From contig NC_014165.1 of assembly GCF_000092645.1 (NCBI RefSeq), forward strand, positions 3,534,001-3,598,000: 64,000 nt of DNA. Direction: 5' to 3'. Positions 9,150 to 16,724 of the stretch are shown here, piece by piece. Within the stretch, counting starts at the first letter, position 1. Each line of letters opens with the position of its first letter. The position numbers and the translations under genes were made by a program. The notes beneath the pieces are model-generated. The model ran no database searches and had not been told where the DNA came from. It saw only the letters and a program-made list of their open reading frames with translations. The DNA is from Thermobispora bispora DSM 43833. GTDB taxonomy: Bacteria > Actinomycetota > Actinomycetes > Streptosporangiales > Streptosporangiaceae.

Positions 9150-9553
9150 GACTCTTCCGCGTCCGCCCGGTCGTCGGACCAGCGCTCCGCCGCGGGCTCC
9201 CCGGCCTGCTGCGGCACCCCGCCCGGGGCGGAGAAGACCCGTGGCCGGTTGCGCGACCGCTCGGCGAGCAGGTCCGCCACCCGCCGTTCCAATAGCGCGA
9301 TCCGCTCGTCGCGCTCCCGGAGCGCGACGGCGACCCGGCGCAGGGTCTCGTCGACGTGGTTCGTCTGGTATCCGACCAGGCTGATCGGTAACCGCAGCGC
9401 GGCCACGTCGGCCGCGGTGAGCCGGTCGGCGCCGGGGAGGTCGAGCGTGGGCTCGTCGGGCGGGAACACGGCGAGCTCGCCGCCGTGCCCCAGCGAGACC
9501 GCCACCACGCAGCCGATGACGGCGAGCCCGGCGACGATGAGGAGAACCAGCAT
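9143..9553 (-). CDS. DivIVA-domain small membrane protein
   Basis: The 136-residue protein starts with a membrane helix (MLVLLIVAGLAVIGCVVAVS), followed by a short DivIVA-type segment: LTAADVAALRLPISLVGYQ (about residues 47-65), then TNHVDETLRRVAVALRERD with coiled-coil heptads to about residue 100. DivIVA-domain proteins scaffold polar growth or division. The gene lies immediately upstream of tag, as in other actinobacteria. I use the ATG at 9553; a GTG at 9571 would add six residues and neither has a good Shine-Dalgarno sequence. Confidence 0.75.
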   Translation of the reverse strand: MLVLLIVAGLAVIGCVVAVSLGHGGELAVFPPDEPTLDLPGADRLTAADVAALRLPISLVGYQTNHVDETLRRVAVALRERDERIALLERRVADLLAERSRNRPRVFSAPGGVPQQAGEPAAERWSDDRADAEESW

Positions 9554-9598
9554 GATAGGGAATCGTGCCACAGCGGCCGGGGATGCGAGCATGGAACC

Positions 9599-9874
9599 AT
9601 GAGCCAGGTCATCGGCCCTGACGTGGAGCTCGACCCGGGGTGGGTGGAGGCCGGGTCGCTCGCCGAGGCGTCCGAGCTCGCCCGGGCGGGCCGTACCGTC
9701 GCCGTCACGCTCCCCGAGGACGAGACCGAGGCGATCGCGACCGCGGTCGCGTACGCCTGGGCGGGCGCGACCGTGTTCCGCACCTCCCATCCCGCGGTAC
9801 GGCAGGCGCTCGACATGACCGAGGTGCTGCTCGGCCGGCGGCCGCCCGCCCTCGCCCGGCGCGGGCTCGCCTGA
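9599..9874 (+). CDS. Small protein resembling the C-terminal tail of dihydropteroate synthase
   Basis: The 91-residue frame from the ATG at 9599 ends with YAWAGATVFRTSHPAVRQAL and DMTEVLLGRRPPALARRGLA. This resembles the last part of FolP-type dihydropteroate synthases, where an Ala-rich helix, TVFR, an Arg-x-Ala-x-DM helix and an RPPA tail occur. The catalytic TIM-barrel part is missing, and the divergent DivIVA-like gene starts only 46 bp away, so no room for a complete folP exists. Related actinobacteria carry folP2 near tag and the DivIVA-like gene. It could be a decayed folP or a stand-alone regulator; the frame itself looks intact. Confidence 0.6.
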   Translation: MSQVIGPDVELDPGWVEAGSLAEASELARAGRTVAVTLPEDETEAIATAVAYAWAGATVFRTSHPAVRQALDMTEVLLGRRPPALARRGLA

Positions 9875-10088
9875 GGCCGCGCCCACGCGCCCGGTCCTCG
9901 CGGCCGCAAGACCGCCGTGGGCACCGCGCCCGCGCGCGCCCCCGGTCCGGCGGGAGAGACCCGCCTCCTCGGCACGCGCATCACCCCTGCCCCGCCTGCG
10001 CCCCTGGTCCCGCGGTGCGCGCGATGGCCGCCCCGGGTGCCGCCCAGGTGGTACGGCATGGCGCCGGCGGGCGCTAGGGTCAGGAGCC

Positions 10089-11144
10089 ATGCGGCTTGAC
10101 CTTGCCCAGGACGTGGGCGCGCTGACGGCGCGGCTGGTGGACATCGAGTCGGTGAGCGGCGCCGAGGAGGAGCTCGCCGACGCGATCGAGGAGGCGCTCC
10201 GCTCGCTCGGGCACCTGAGGGTGCTGCGGGACGGCAACAGCGTCGTGGCCCGGACCGAGCTGGGCCGCGCCGAGCGGGTGGTGATCGCCGGGCACATCGA
10301 CACCGTGCCGGTGGCGGGCAACCTGCCCAGCCGGCTCGAGGGCGACCTGCTCTACGGCTGCGGCGCGGCGGACATGAAGAGCGGGCTCGCCGTCCAGCTC
10401 AAGCTCTGCCTGCTCACCGAGCCCAACCGCGACCTCACCTTCGTGTTCTACGACTGCGAGGAGGTCGAGGCCGAGCGCAACGGGCTGCTGCGGCTCACCC
10501 GCCGCCACCCCGACTGGATCACCGGCGACTTCGCCGTGGTGATGGAGCCGACGGACGGGGAGATCGAGGGCGGCTGCCAGGGCAGCCTGCGGGTCGAGAT
10601 CGTGGTGCCGGGCGCCCGGGCGCACAGCGCCCGGTCCTGGGAGGGCGTGAACGCCATCCACGCGGCCGAGCCGATCCTCCGGATCCTCAACGAGTACGAG
10701 CCCCGGCGCCCGGTCGTCGACGGCCTGCAGTTCCGCGAGGGCCTCAACGCGGTCGGCATCCGGGGTGGCGTGGCCGGCAACGTGATCCCCGACGAGTGCG
10801 TGGTGACGGTGAACTACCGGTTCGCGCCGGACCGGACCCTGGAGGAGGCGTTCGGCCACGTCAAGGAGCTGTTCGGCGGCTTCGAGGTCCGGCTCACCGA
10901 CGGGGCGCCCGGCGCCCGGCCGGGGCTCGACCACCCGGCCGCCGCCGCGTTCGTCGCGGCGATGGGCGGCACGCCGCGGGCGAAGCTCGGCTGGACCGAC
11001 GTGGCGAGGTTCTCCATGCTCGGCATGCCGGCGGTCAACTGCGGGCCGGGTGACCCCAACCTCGCCCACACCGTCGGGGAGCACGTGAGCCTGGCGAAGA
11101 TCGCCGACTGCGAGCGCCGGATGCTCGCCTGGCTGACCTCCTGA
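10089..11144 (+). CDS. dapE: Succinyl-diaminopimelate desuccinylase
   Basis: A 351-residue M20-family amidohydrolase of lysine and meso-diaminopimelate synthesis. Metal and catalytic motifs are AGHIDTVPV (His and Asp, about residue 66-74), GCGAADMKSG (bridging Asp, about 95-104) and YDCEEVEAERNG (catalytic Glu pair, about 121-132), with LAHTVGEH near the C-terminus as the last His ligand. The dimerisation domain is residues 165-285. It shares the diaminopimelate pathway with dapC at 14581-15660. The 9875-10088 gap upstream shows no gene. Confidence 0.92.
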   Translation: MRLDLAQDVGALTARLVDIESVSGAEEELADAIEEALRSLGHLRVLRDGNSVVARTELGRAERVVIAGHIDTVPVAGNLPSRLEGDLLYGCGAADMKSGLAVQLKLCLLTEPNRDLTFVFYDCEEVEAERNGLLRLTRRHPDWITGDFAVVMEPTDGEIEGGCQGSLRVEIVVPGARAHSARSWEGVNAIHAAEPILRILNEYEPRRPVVDGLQFREGLNAVGIRGGVAGNVIPDECVVTVNYRFAPDRTLEEAFGHVKELFGGFEVRLTDGAPGARPGLDHPAAAAFVAAMGGTPRAKLGWTDVARFSMLGMPAVNCGPGDPNLAHTVGEHVSLAKIADCERRMLAWLTS

Positions 11145-11210
11145 GCCCCCGCCGCGGACGCGGCGCGGCGATGGGACGGGAAAGCGGCTCTCCACGCCGG
11201 GCCGTCGAAC

Positions 11211-11227
11211 GGGAAAGCCGCTTTCCC
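11211..11227. terminator. Palindrome GGGAAAGC-C-GCTTTCCC after dapE
   Basis: A perfect 8+8 palindrome with one central base. A related word, GGGAAAGCGGCT, lies at 11178-11189. It is 67 bp beyond the dapE stop and 227 bp before the LOG gene, so it may end the dapE transcript or serve as a binding site. There is no T-tract. The rest of the 309-bp gap (11145-11453) is GC-rich with repeated GGCGGAGCGCCG words, and an AAAGGAGGAGG sequence at 11400-11410 that has no start codon at a suitable distance. Confidence 0.4.
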
Positions 11228-11453
11228 TCCCGAGCAGCACCCTCACCCATTGGACGCGGCCGTCCGCCGCCGCGGTTCCGCGTGTCCGCGGCGGGCCGGA
11301 TCGCCGCCCGGCGGGCCAAGGGCGGAGCGCCGCCCGGCGGCACCGCGGCCCGGGGCGGAGCGCCGCGTCACCCGATCCCCCCGTATCGCGCTCGTCACGG
11401 AAAGGAGGAGGCGCGCCCGGGCCGCACCGCGGCACCGGCGCGCCGGTGATGTC

Positions 11454-12200
11454 ATGGCCGATCGCCGCATCGAACGCCGGCCCGGTCAGCTGCTGCTCCG
11501 CGGCGACATGGTCCCCCCGACCACCTACGACCAGCGGCTGCTCGATCGCCGCGGCCGGACCGACTGGCTCCACGAGGACCCCTGGCGGGTGCTGCGGATC
11601 CAGTCGGAGTTCGTCGAGGGCTTCGGCGCGCTCGCCGAGCTGCCGAAGGCGGTGACCGTGTTCGGCTCCGCCCGGACCCCGCAGGACCACCCCGACTACG
11701 AGCTCGGCGTGCGGCTGGGCGCCGCGCTGGTCAAGGCGGGCTACGCGGTCATCACCGGGGGCGGACCGGGTTTGATGGAGGCGGCGAACCGGGGCGCCTA
11801 CGAGGCCGGCGGCATCTCCGTGGGGCTCGGCATCGAGCTCCCCCACGAGCAGCGGCTGAACGACTACATCAACCTCGGCATCGAGTTCCGGTACTTCTTC
11901 GTCCGGAAGACGATGTTCATCAAATACGCCTGCGGGTTCGTCGCCCTCCCCGGTGGGTTCGGCACGCTGGACGAGCTGTTCGAGGCGCTCACCCTGGTGC
12001 AGACCCGGAAGGTGACCTCGTTCCCGGTCATCCTGATGGGCTCAAAGTTCTGGTCCCCGCTCATCGACTGGGTCCGCACCACGCTGGTGGACACCGGCAA
12101 GCTCACCGAGGAGGAGGCCGGCCTGATCTCGCTGACCGACGACCCCGACGAGGCCGTGCGGATCATCATCGCGGCCGAGCGCCGGAACAACGGTCAGTAG
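11454..12200 (+). CDS. LOG-family (TIGR00730) nucleotide phosphoribohydrolase, copy 1
   Basis: The 248-residue protein has a Rossmann-like fold with FGSARTPQDHPDY near residue 66, ITGGGPGLMEAANRGA near residue 100 and the LOG signature PGGFGTLDELFE near residue 164. LOG proteins cleave nucleoside 5'-monophosphates such as cytokinin ribotides to free base and ribose phosphate; in bacteria the true substrate is often unknown. An N-terminal extension of about 55 residues before the Rossmann core distinguishes it from copy 2. The ATG at 11454 is the only suitable in-frame start. Confidence 0.85.
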   Translation: MADRRIERRPGQLLLRGDMVPPTTYDQRLLDRRGRTDWLHEDPWRVLRIQSEFVEGFGALAELPKAVTVFGSARTPQDHPDYELGVRLGAALVKAGYAVITGGGPGLMEAANRGAYEAGGISVGLGIELPHEQRLNDYINLGIEFRYFFVRKTMFIKYACGFVALPGGFGTLDELFEALTLVQTRKVTSFPVILMGSKFWSPLIDWVRTTLVDTGKLTEEEAGLISLTDDPDEAVRIIIAAERRNNGQ

Positions 12201-12209
12201 GGTTGCATC

Positions 12210-12785
12210 GTGTACGTCTGCGTGTACTGCTCCTCCAGCGAGAAGATCGATCAGAAGTACCGGGACCTCGCGCGGGACGCGGGCACCGAGCTGGCCCGGC
12301 GCGGCCACACCCTGGTGAGCGGCGGCGCGAAGGTCTCCTGCATGGGGGAGATCGCCCGGGCGGTGCGCGCCGCGGGCGGCCGCACGATCGGCGTGATCCC
12401 CCGGGCGCTGGTCGACGTGGAGATCGCCGACACCGATGCCGACGAGCTGATCGTCACGGCCGACATGCGGGAGCGCAAGGGCGTGATGGACGCCCGCTCC
12501 GACGCCTTCCTGGTGCTGCCCGGCGGCATCGGCACGCTGGAGGAGCTCTTCGAGATCTGGACCACCCGGGTGCTCGGCCTCCATGACCGCCCGCTGGTGG
12601 TGCTCGATCCGTGGGGGTTCTTCGCGCCGCTGCGCGAGCTCGTCGCCCGGATGCACGCGGAGGGGTTCACCCGGCCCAACGTGTTCGACGTGATCGCCTG
12701 GGCGGCAACGATCGAGGAGGCCTTCGAGCTGCTGGAGAAGGGGGCGCGGGAGACGGCGGGCGGCGTGGCCGGGCGAACCCCCTGA
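12210..12785 (+). CDS. LOG-family (TIGR00730) nucleotide phosphoribohydrolase, copy 2
   Basis: This 191-residue protein begins MYVCVYCSSSEKID, has LVSGGAKVSCMGEIARAV (about residues 36-53) and the catalytic PGGIGTLEELFE near residue 104. It is the short, canonical LOG form. The GTG start lies 9 bp after copy 1's stop, so the two form an operon. The pair may act as a hetero-oligomer or have split substrates; this is inference from the tandem arrangement. Confidence 0.87.
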   Translation: MYVCVYCSSSEKIDQKYRDLARDAGTELARRGHTLVSGGAKVSCMGEIARAVRAAGGRTIGVIPRALVDVEIADTDADELIVTADMRERKGVMDARSDAFLVLPGGIGTLEELFEIWTTRVLGLHDRPLVVLDPWGFFAPLRELVARMHAEGFTRPNVFDVIAWAATIEEAFELLEKGARETAGGVAGRTP

Positions 12786-13103
12786 CCGGGTGCTTTCCGG
12801 CCGGGCGGCCCACCCGGCCCGAGGGCGTTCCCGACGGGCGGCCCGCCGCACCGGCGACTGCGCTGACCGGGTGAGCCCTCTTGACCGGGCGGTCCTCCGA
12901 CCGGGCCGGCCCTGATGACCGGCGGTCCCCCGACCGGGCCGGCCCCGATGCCCGGGCCGTCCCCCGACCGGGCGCTCCTCCCGGCCGGGCGAGCCCACCT
13001 GACCGGGCCGGGGCTGCTGACCGGGCGGGCTCTCGCACCGGGTGGGCTCCAGAGCGGGCTCCGGTGCGGCCGGCGCCTCCGGGCGCCGGCGCTCCGCCCG
13101 GGG
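12786..13103. repeat. GC-rich intergenic tract of degenerate GACCGGGC repeats
   Basis: The gap between the convergent LOG gene and the transglycosylase-like gene has no convincing coding frame. The words GACCGGGC, GACCGGGT or CGGCCGGGCG recur every 15-40 bases, for example near 12784, 12868, 12888, 12898, 12935, 12965, 13000 and 13018. Spacing is irregular. It could be a diverged repeat array or a run of weak hairpins acting in termination. Confidence 0.5.
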
Positions 13104-13907
13104 TCAGGCGATCTGGACCATCCGGGGGGCCTTGCCGTCGGCCTCGATCCAGCCGTCCCGCCCGGACTCCGCGGTCCAGGTGACCCCGTCGTACCGGACC
13201 TCGCGCAGGCCGTACTTCTGCGCGTGGGTGACGTACCAGGTGGCGATCAGCCAGCCGTGCTTCGGCGCCCAGTCGGTGCCCAGTGCCCGGATGAGCTCGC
13301 GGCGCGCCTCGTCGGGGCGCGGGGTGACCGGCTCGTCCGGCGGCGGGTACCAGCAGTGCACCGCCCTGGGGATGCGGCCGCTCAGCGCGGCGGCCAGGAT
13401 CTTCGCCGCCTTCTCGTGCTGCGCGTAGGCGGAGCCGTCCGCGGACCGCTGCACGGCCTGGGCCGCCTCGTGCAGCGGCATGCTCTGGTAGTTCGGGACC
13501 TTCTCCAGGGCGGCGAAGAACTTCCGCGTCGCGTAGACGGGGTCCAGGAGCTGCTCGACCGTGCCCCACCCCTGCGAGGGCCGCTGCTGGAACACCCCCA
13601 CCGAGTCGCGGTCGCCGTAGGGCAGGTTCGCGAGCTTCGACTCCTGGAGCGCGGTCGCGTAGGCGATCTGCAGCGCCCGCTCGGGCAGCTTCCGCCGGGC
13701 GGCGACCGCGGCGATCGTGGCGGCGATCTGCGCCTGCTCGAGATCGAGATCCAGGGTGCCGTCCGGTGTGGTGACCAGGCAGTGTTCACCCACCGCGAAC
13801 GGCCGGATCCGCTGGAGGAGCTGGTACGCGCCGTAGAACATACCCGTCCCGAGCAGGACGACGATGACCAGGACGGTCACGGCGGTACGAGAGAGGCGCC
13901 ACGTCAC
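13104..13907 (-). CDS. Membrane-anchored protein resembling lytic transglycosylases
   Basis: The 267-residue protein has a membrane helix at the N-terminus (RTAVTVLVIVVLLGTGMFYG) and a helical ectodomain with ALQIAYATALQESKLANLPY then DRDSVGVFQQRPSQGWGTVE, resembling a Glu-containing transglycosylase/lysozyme-like fold (ATALQES, GVFQQRPSQGWG). It may act on peptidoglycan, but substrate and activity are unproven. I start at the GTG ending at 13907 because the stop of the upstream gene is at 13919; a weak TGGGGC precedes it. It pairs with the upstream DUF4178 gene in one operon. Confidence 0.6.
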   Translation of the reverse strand: MTWRLSRTAVTVLVIVVLLGTGMFYGAYQLLQRIRPFAVGEHCLVTTPDGTLDLDLEQAQIAATIAAVAARRKLPERALQIAYATALQESKLANLPYGDRDSVGVFQQRPSQGWGTVEQLLDPVYATRKFFAALEKVPNYQSMPLHEAAQAVQRSADGSAYAQHEKAAKILAAALSGRIPRAVHCWYPPPDEPVTPRPDEARRELIRALGTDWAPKHGWLIATWYVTHAQKYGLREVRYDGVTWTAESGRDGWIEADGKAPRMVQIA

Positions 13908-13918
13908 GCCCCAGAAAT

Positions 13919-14569
13919 CTACCCTCCGGGCCGGGTGGCTCGTTCTACGGTGATCGTTCCCGGGGGCAGCGGCTGGGCGTAGCACGCCTCCCACCTGCCG
14001 CCCTGCGCCCGCTGGAAGGAGAGCATCCGCCCGTCCGCGGACCGGTAGTCGGCGAAGTCGAGCAGGCCCCGGTCCGGGAAGCCGGTGATCCCCTCGGAGC
14101 GGAACGCGGCAGTGCCACGTTCCACGGGATGGAACTCCACCCCGTCCACGATCAGCATGCGCTTCGCCGGGATCATGCCCTCGGTGGGGATCGGGGTCCA
14201 GAGGATGACGGCGAGGTGGCTGACGTCGCCCCCGTCACCGCCGCGCCGCTCCTCGACGGTGAGCGACCGGACGCGCCGGTCGGCGTCCTCGAGGAAGTAC
14301 TCCGTCCAGTTCTCGCCCTGCCAGGTCACGGTGAGCGCCCCGATGCACCGGTACCGCGTCCCCTGGACGCCGACCGTGTCACCCACCCTGATCGTCCGGG
14401 GATCGAGGTATCCGGGCTCCCCGGCAGGGGCCGCCGCACCCGGGGCGGCCGGCTTGCCGGAGGGCTTGGGGGGTGCCGCGAGAGAACGCCCGATGCTGGC
14501 GATCATGAGGAACGCGCCCAGCACGACGATCAGGGTGACGGCCACCGCGATCACGACCGCTGCCACCAT
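13919..14569 (-). CDS. DUF4178-like membrane-anchored protein
   Basis: A 216-residue protein with an N-terminal membrane helix (about residues 2-28), a Pro/Ala-rich linker, and a beta-rich domain: IRVGDTVGVQGTRYRCIG then NWTEYFLEDADRRVRSLTVE, and later FADYRSADGRMLSFQR. This pattern (VGD, RY-V, W-EY-L, F-DY-S-DG-LS) matches DUF4178 domains. The function is unknown. It lies 11 bp upstream of the transglycosylase-like gene and 12 bp downstream of dapC, all on the minus strand, so a shared transcript with dapC is possible. Confidence 0.65.
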   Translation of the reverse strand: MVAAVVIAVAVTLIVVLGAFLMIASIGRSLAAPPKPSGKPAAPGAAAPAGEPGYLDPRTIRVGDTVGVQGTRYRCIGALTVTWQGENWTEYFLEDADRRVRSLTVEERRGGDGGDVSHLAVILWTPIPTEGMIPAKRMLIVDGVEFHPVERGTAAFRSEGITGFPDRGLLDFADYRSADGRMLSFQRAQGGRWEACYAQPLPPGTITVERATRPGG

Positions 14570-14580
14570 GGCGGGGGATA

Positions 14581-15660
14581 CTACTTCAAACGGTCCACCG
14601 CCGCTGCAATGCGCTCGTCGCTCGCGGTGACGGCGATGCGGACATAACGGCGGCCGGCCGGGCCGTAGAACTCACCGGGCGCCACGAGGATCCCCCGTTC
14701 GGCGAGCGCCCGGACCTGCTCCCAGCAGTCCGTGCCGTTCGTGGCCCACAGGTAGAGCCCGGCGACCGAGTGCTCGATGATCCATCCGGCCCGCTCCAGG
14801 GCCGGGCGCAGCGCGGCCCTGCGCCGCGCGTACCGCTCCCGCTGCTCTTCGGCGTGCCGGTCGTCGTCGAGCACGGCCACCATGGCCGCCTGGACCGGGG
14901 CGGGCACCATCATGCCCGCGTGCTTGCGGATCTCCAGGAGGCGCCGCACCAGCTCCGGGTCCCCGGCGATGAACCCCGCCCGGTATCCGGCGAGGTTCGA
15001 CCGCTTGGAGAGCGAGTGCACGGCGAGCAGCCCTTCGTGGGAGCCGCCGCAGACCTCGGGGTGGAGGATCGAGACCGGGCGCTCCTCCCAGCCGAGCTCG
15101 ATGTAGCACTCGTCGGACGCCACCACGGCGCCCCGCTCCCGCGCCCACGCGACGACCTTGCGCAGGTGCTCGGGGGGCAGCACCCGGCCGGTCGGGTTCG
15201 ACGGCGAGTTCACCCAGACCAGCGCCGCCCGTTCCGGTCCCAGGGCGAGCAGGCCGTCCGCCGGGTACGGCTCGGCCCCGGCCAGCCGCGCCCCGACGTC
15301 GTAGGTCGGGTACGCGAGCTCCGGGAAGATCACCCGCTGGCCCGGGCCCACCCCGAGCAGGGTGGGCAGCCAGGCGACCAGCTCCTTGGAGCCGATCGTG
15401 GGGAGAACCGCCGCCGGGTCGACGGTGACCCCGTGCCGGCGTCGCAGCCACCGTGCCGCCGCCTCGCGCAGCCGCGCCGTGCCGTACGTCTGCGGATAGC
15501 CGGGGCTGTTCGCCGCCTCGGCGAGCGCGCTGCGGGCGACCTCGGGTACCGGATCCACCGGGGTGCCGACCGAGAGGTCGACGATTCCTCCGGGATGCGC
15601 GCTCGCCAGCTCCTTGTAGGGCGCGAGCCGATCCCACGGGAAATCCGGCAACGCGATCAC
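14581..15660 (-). CDS. dapC: Succinyldiaminopimelate transaminase
   Basis: A 359-residue class I/II aminotransferase. The PLP lysine lies in SLSKRSNLAGYRAGFIAG (about residue 219), the Asn-Pro stretch is NSPSNPTGRVLPPEHL and the PLP-contact Asp is ASDECYIELGWEE. The N-terminus FPWDRLAPYKELASAHPGG is typical for actinobacterial DapC. It converts N-succinyl-2-amino-6-oxopimelate to succinyl-diaminopimelate, the substrate of DapE. The GTG at 15660 is used. The ferredoxin gene lies 119 bp upstream on the same strand, the usual actinobacterial pairing. Confidence 0.92.
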   Translation of the reverse strand: MIALPDFPWDRLAPYKELASAHPGGIVDLSVGTPVDPVPEVARSALAEAANSPGYPQTYGTARLREAAARWLRRRHGVTVDPAAVLPTIGSKELVAWLPTLLGVGPGQRVIFPELAYPTYDVGARLAGAEPYPADGLLALGPERAALVWVNSPSNPTGRVLPPEHLRKVVAWARERGAVVASDECYIELGWEERPVSILHPEVCGGSHEGLLAVHSLSKRSNLAGYRAGFIAGDPELVRRLLEIRKHAGMMVPAPVQAAMVAVLDDDRHAEEQRERYARRRAALRPALERAGWIIEHSVAGLYLWATNGTDCWEQVRALAERGILVAPGEFYGPAGRRYVRIAVTASDERIAAAVDRLK

Positions 15661-15779
15661 GTGGTCCCCCAGTCAGTGCACGGTGACGACGACCGGCCCA
15701 TGGCCGCGGCATGGGCCGTGCTACCGCGGGGTCACCGCGGGCTCAGGTGAGCGCGGCGAGCGTGCGGAGACCCCGGCGG

Positions 15780-16106
15780 TCAGTGCTCCCCGCCCTGCGG
15801 CGGGAGCGCGGCGACGATGGGGTGATCTTTGTTGATCTTGCCCAGCTTCGAGGCGCCGCCGGGTGACCCGAGGTCGTCGAAGAACTCGACGTTCGCCTTG
15901 TAGAAGTCCTTCCACTGCTCGGGCAGGTCGTCCTCGTAGTAGATCGCCTCTACCGGGCAGACCGGCTCACACGCCCCGCAGTCCACGCACTCGTCGGGGT
16001 GGATGTAGAGCATGCGCTCGCCCTCATAGATGCAGTCGACAGGGCACTCCTCGACGCATGCCTTGTCCAGGACATCGACGCAGGGCTGCGCGATGACGTA
16101 CGTCAC
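15780..16106 (-). CDS. fdxA: Seven-iron ferredoxin
   Basis: The 108-residue protein starts MTYVIAQPCVDVLDKACVEE, giving Cys ligands at C-x7-C-x3-CP for a mixed 3Fe/4Fe arrangement, and has CVDCGACEPVCPVEAIY for the second cluster. The C-terminal tail of about 45 residues, with WKDFYKANVEFFDDLG and HPIVAALP, is typical of FdxA-type ferredoxins. I start at the GTG ending at 16106 because AAGGAG lies 8 bases upstream; the frame continues upstream without conserved residues. It donates electrons to redox enzymes; partner not shown by sequence. Confidence 0.93.
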   Translation of the reverse strand: MTYVIAQPCVDVLDKACVEECPVDCIYEGERMLYIHPDECVDCGACEPVCPVEAIYYEDDLPEQWKDFYKANVEFFDDLGSPGGASKLGKINKDHPIVAALPPQGGEH

Positions 16107-16226
16107 AACGGGCTCCTTCTCGGGTGGCGCGACTCGACCTCGGTCGCTAGCCCTAGTATTGCCCTTCCCTGTTTCATGCCGGAACAGTAGGGGTCCTTCC
16201 GGGCGCGTCGCAGATCTTTCACCACG

Positions 16227-16545
16227 GCGCCCGGAATTCGATGTGCGCCGGCGTGCGGCGATCGCGGCGGGCTTTCCGGGCACGCCCGGAATCCCATGTT
16301 CCCCACCTCGGCCGGCGGCAGGGTCCGTCGAGCGCGCCGGGAACCCGGACCCGGCCTGGCGATCCTCGGCCGGCACCGGGCGCCTCCGGGCATCGGCGGG
16401 AATCCCGGCGCACGAGGCGGCGGCCGCCCCCGGTCACCGCCGGCCGTCCGCGGACGCGCCGGGGATCCCGGCATGCCCGCCCTGGAGGGCGCGACGCCGG
16501 CCCTTCCGGGAGCTCACCGAGGGCATGCGCCGGGATGTCATCGGT
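16227..16545. repeat. Six spaced CCGGRAT-type repeats, about 60 bp apart
   Basis: The 618-bp gap between fdxA and the lipoprotein gene (16107-16724) holds no convincing gene. A motif of the form CGCCCGGAATCCC / CGCCGGGAATCCCGG recurs at about 16227, 16284, 16335, 16394, 16457 and 16528. Spacing is 51-71 bp. Several copies are near-palindromic around GGRATCC. The right part (16560-16724) carries the promoter region of the lipoprotein gene but no clear -10/-35 pair could be assigned. Confidence 0.6.
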
Positions 16546-16724
16546 GGGGTGCCGCCGGGAGCGCGCCGGGCGACGGCCGGTCGCGCGGAGGCCGGCACGG
16601 CGAACGGCCGTGGGAGAACCATGGGGGAACCGTGGCCGGGACGGGGAACGGGTGAGTGCCGGCTCGGTAATCCCCCCGCGCGCCTCCTCGACCATGAGGT
16701 GAGACCGCCCCGACGATACGCTGC

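Noticed and set aside
9485-9598. Upstream extension of the FolP-tail-like frame
   Set aside because: The extra residues lie over the start of the divergent DivIVA-like gene and are not FolP-like; the ATG at 9599 is used.
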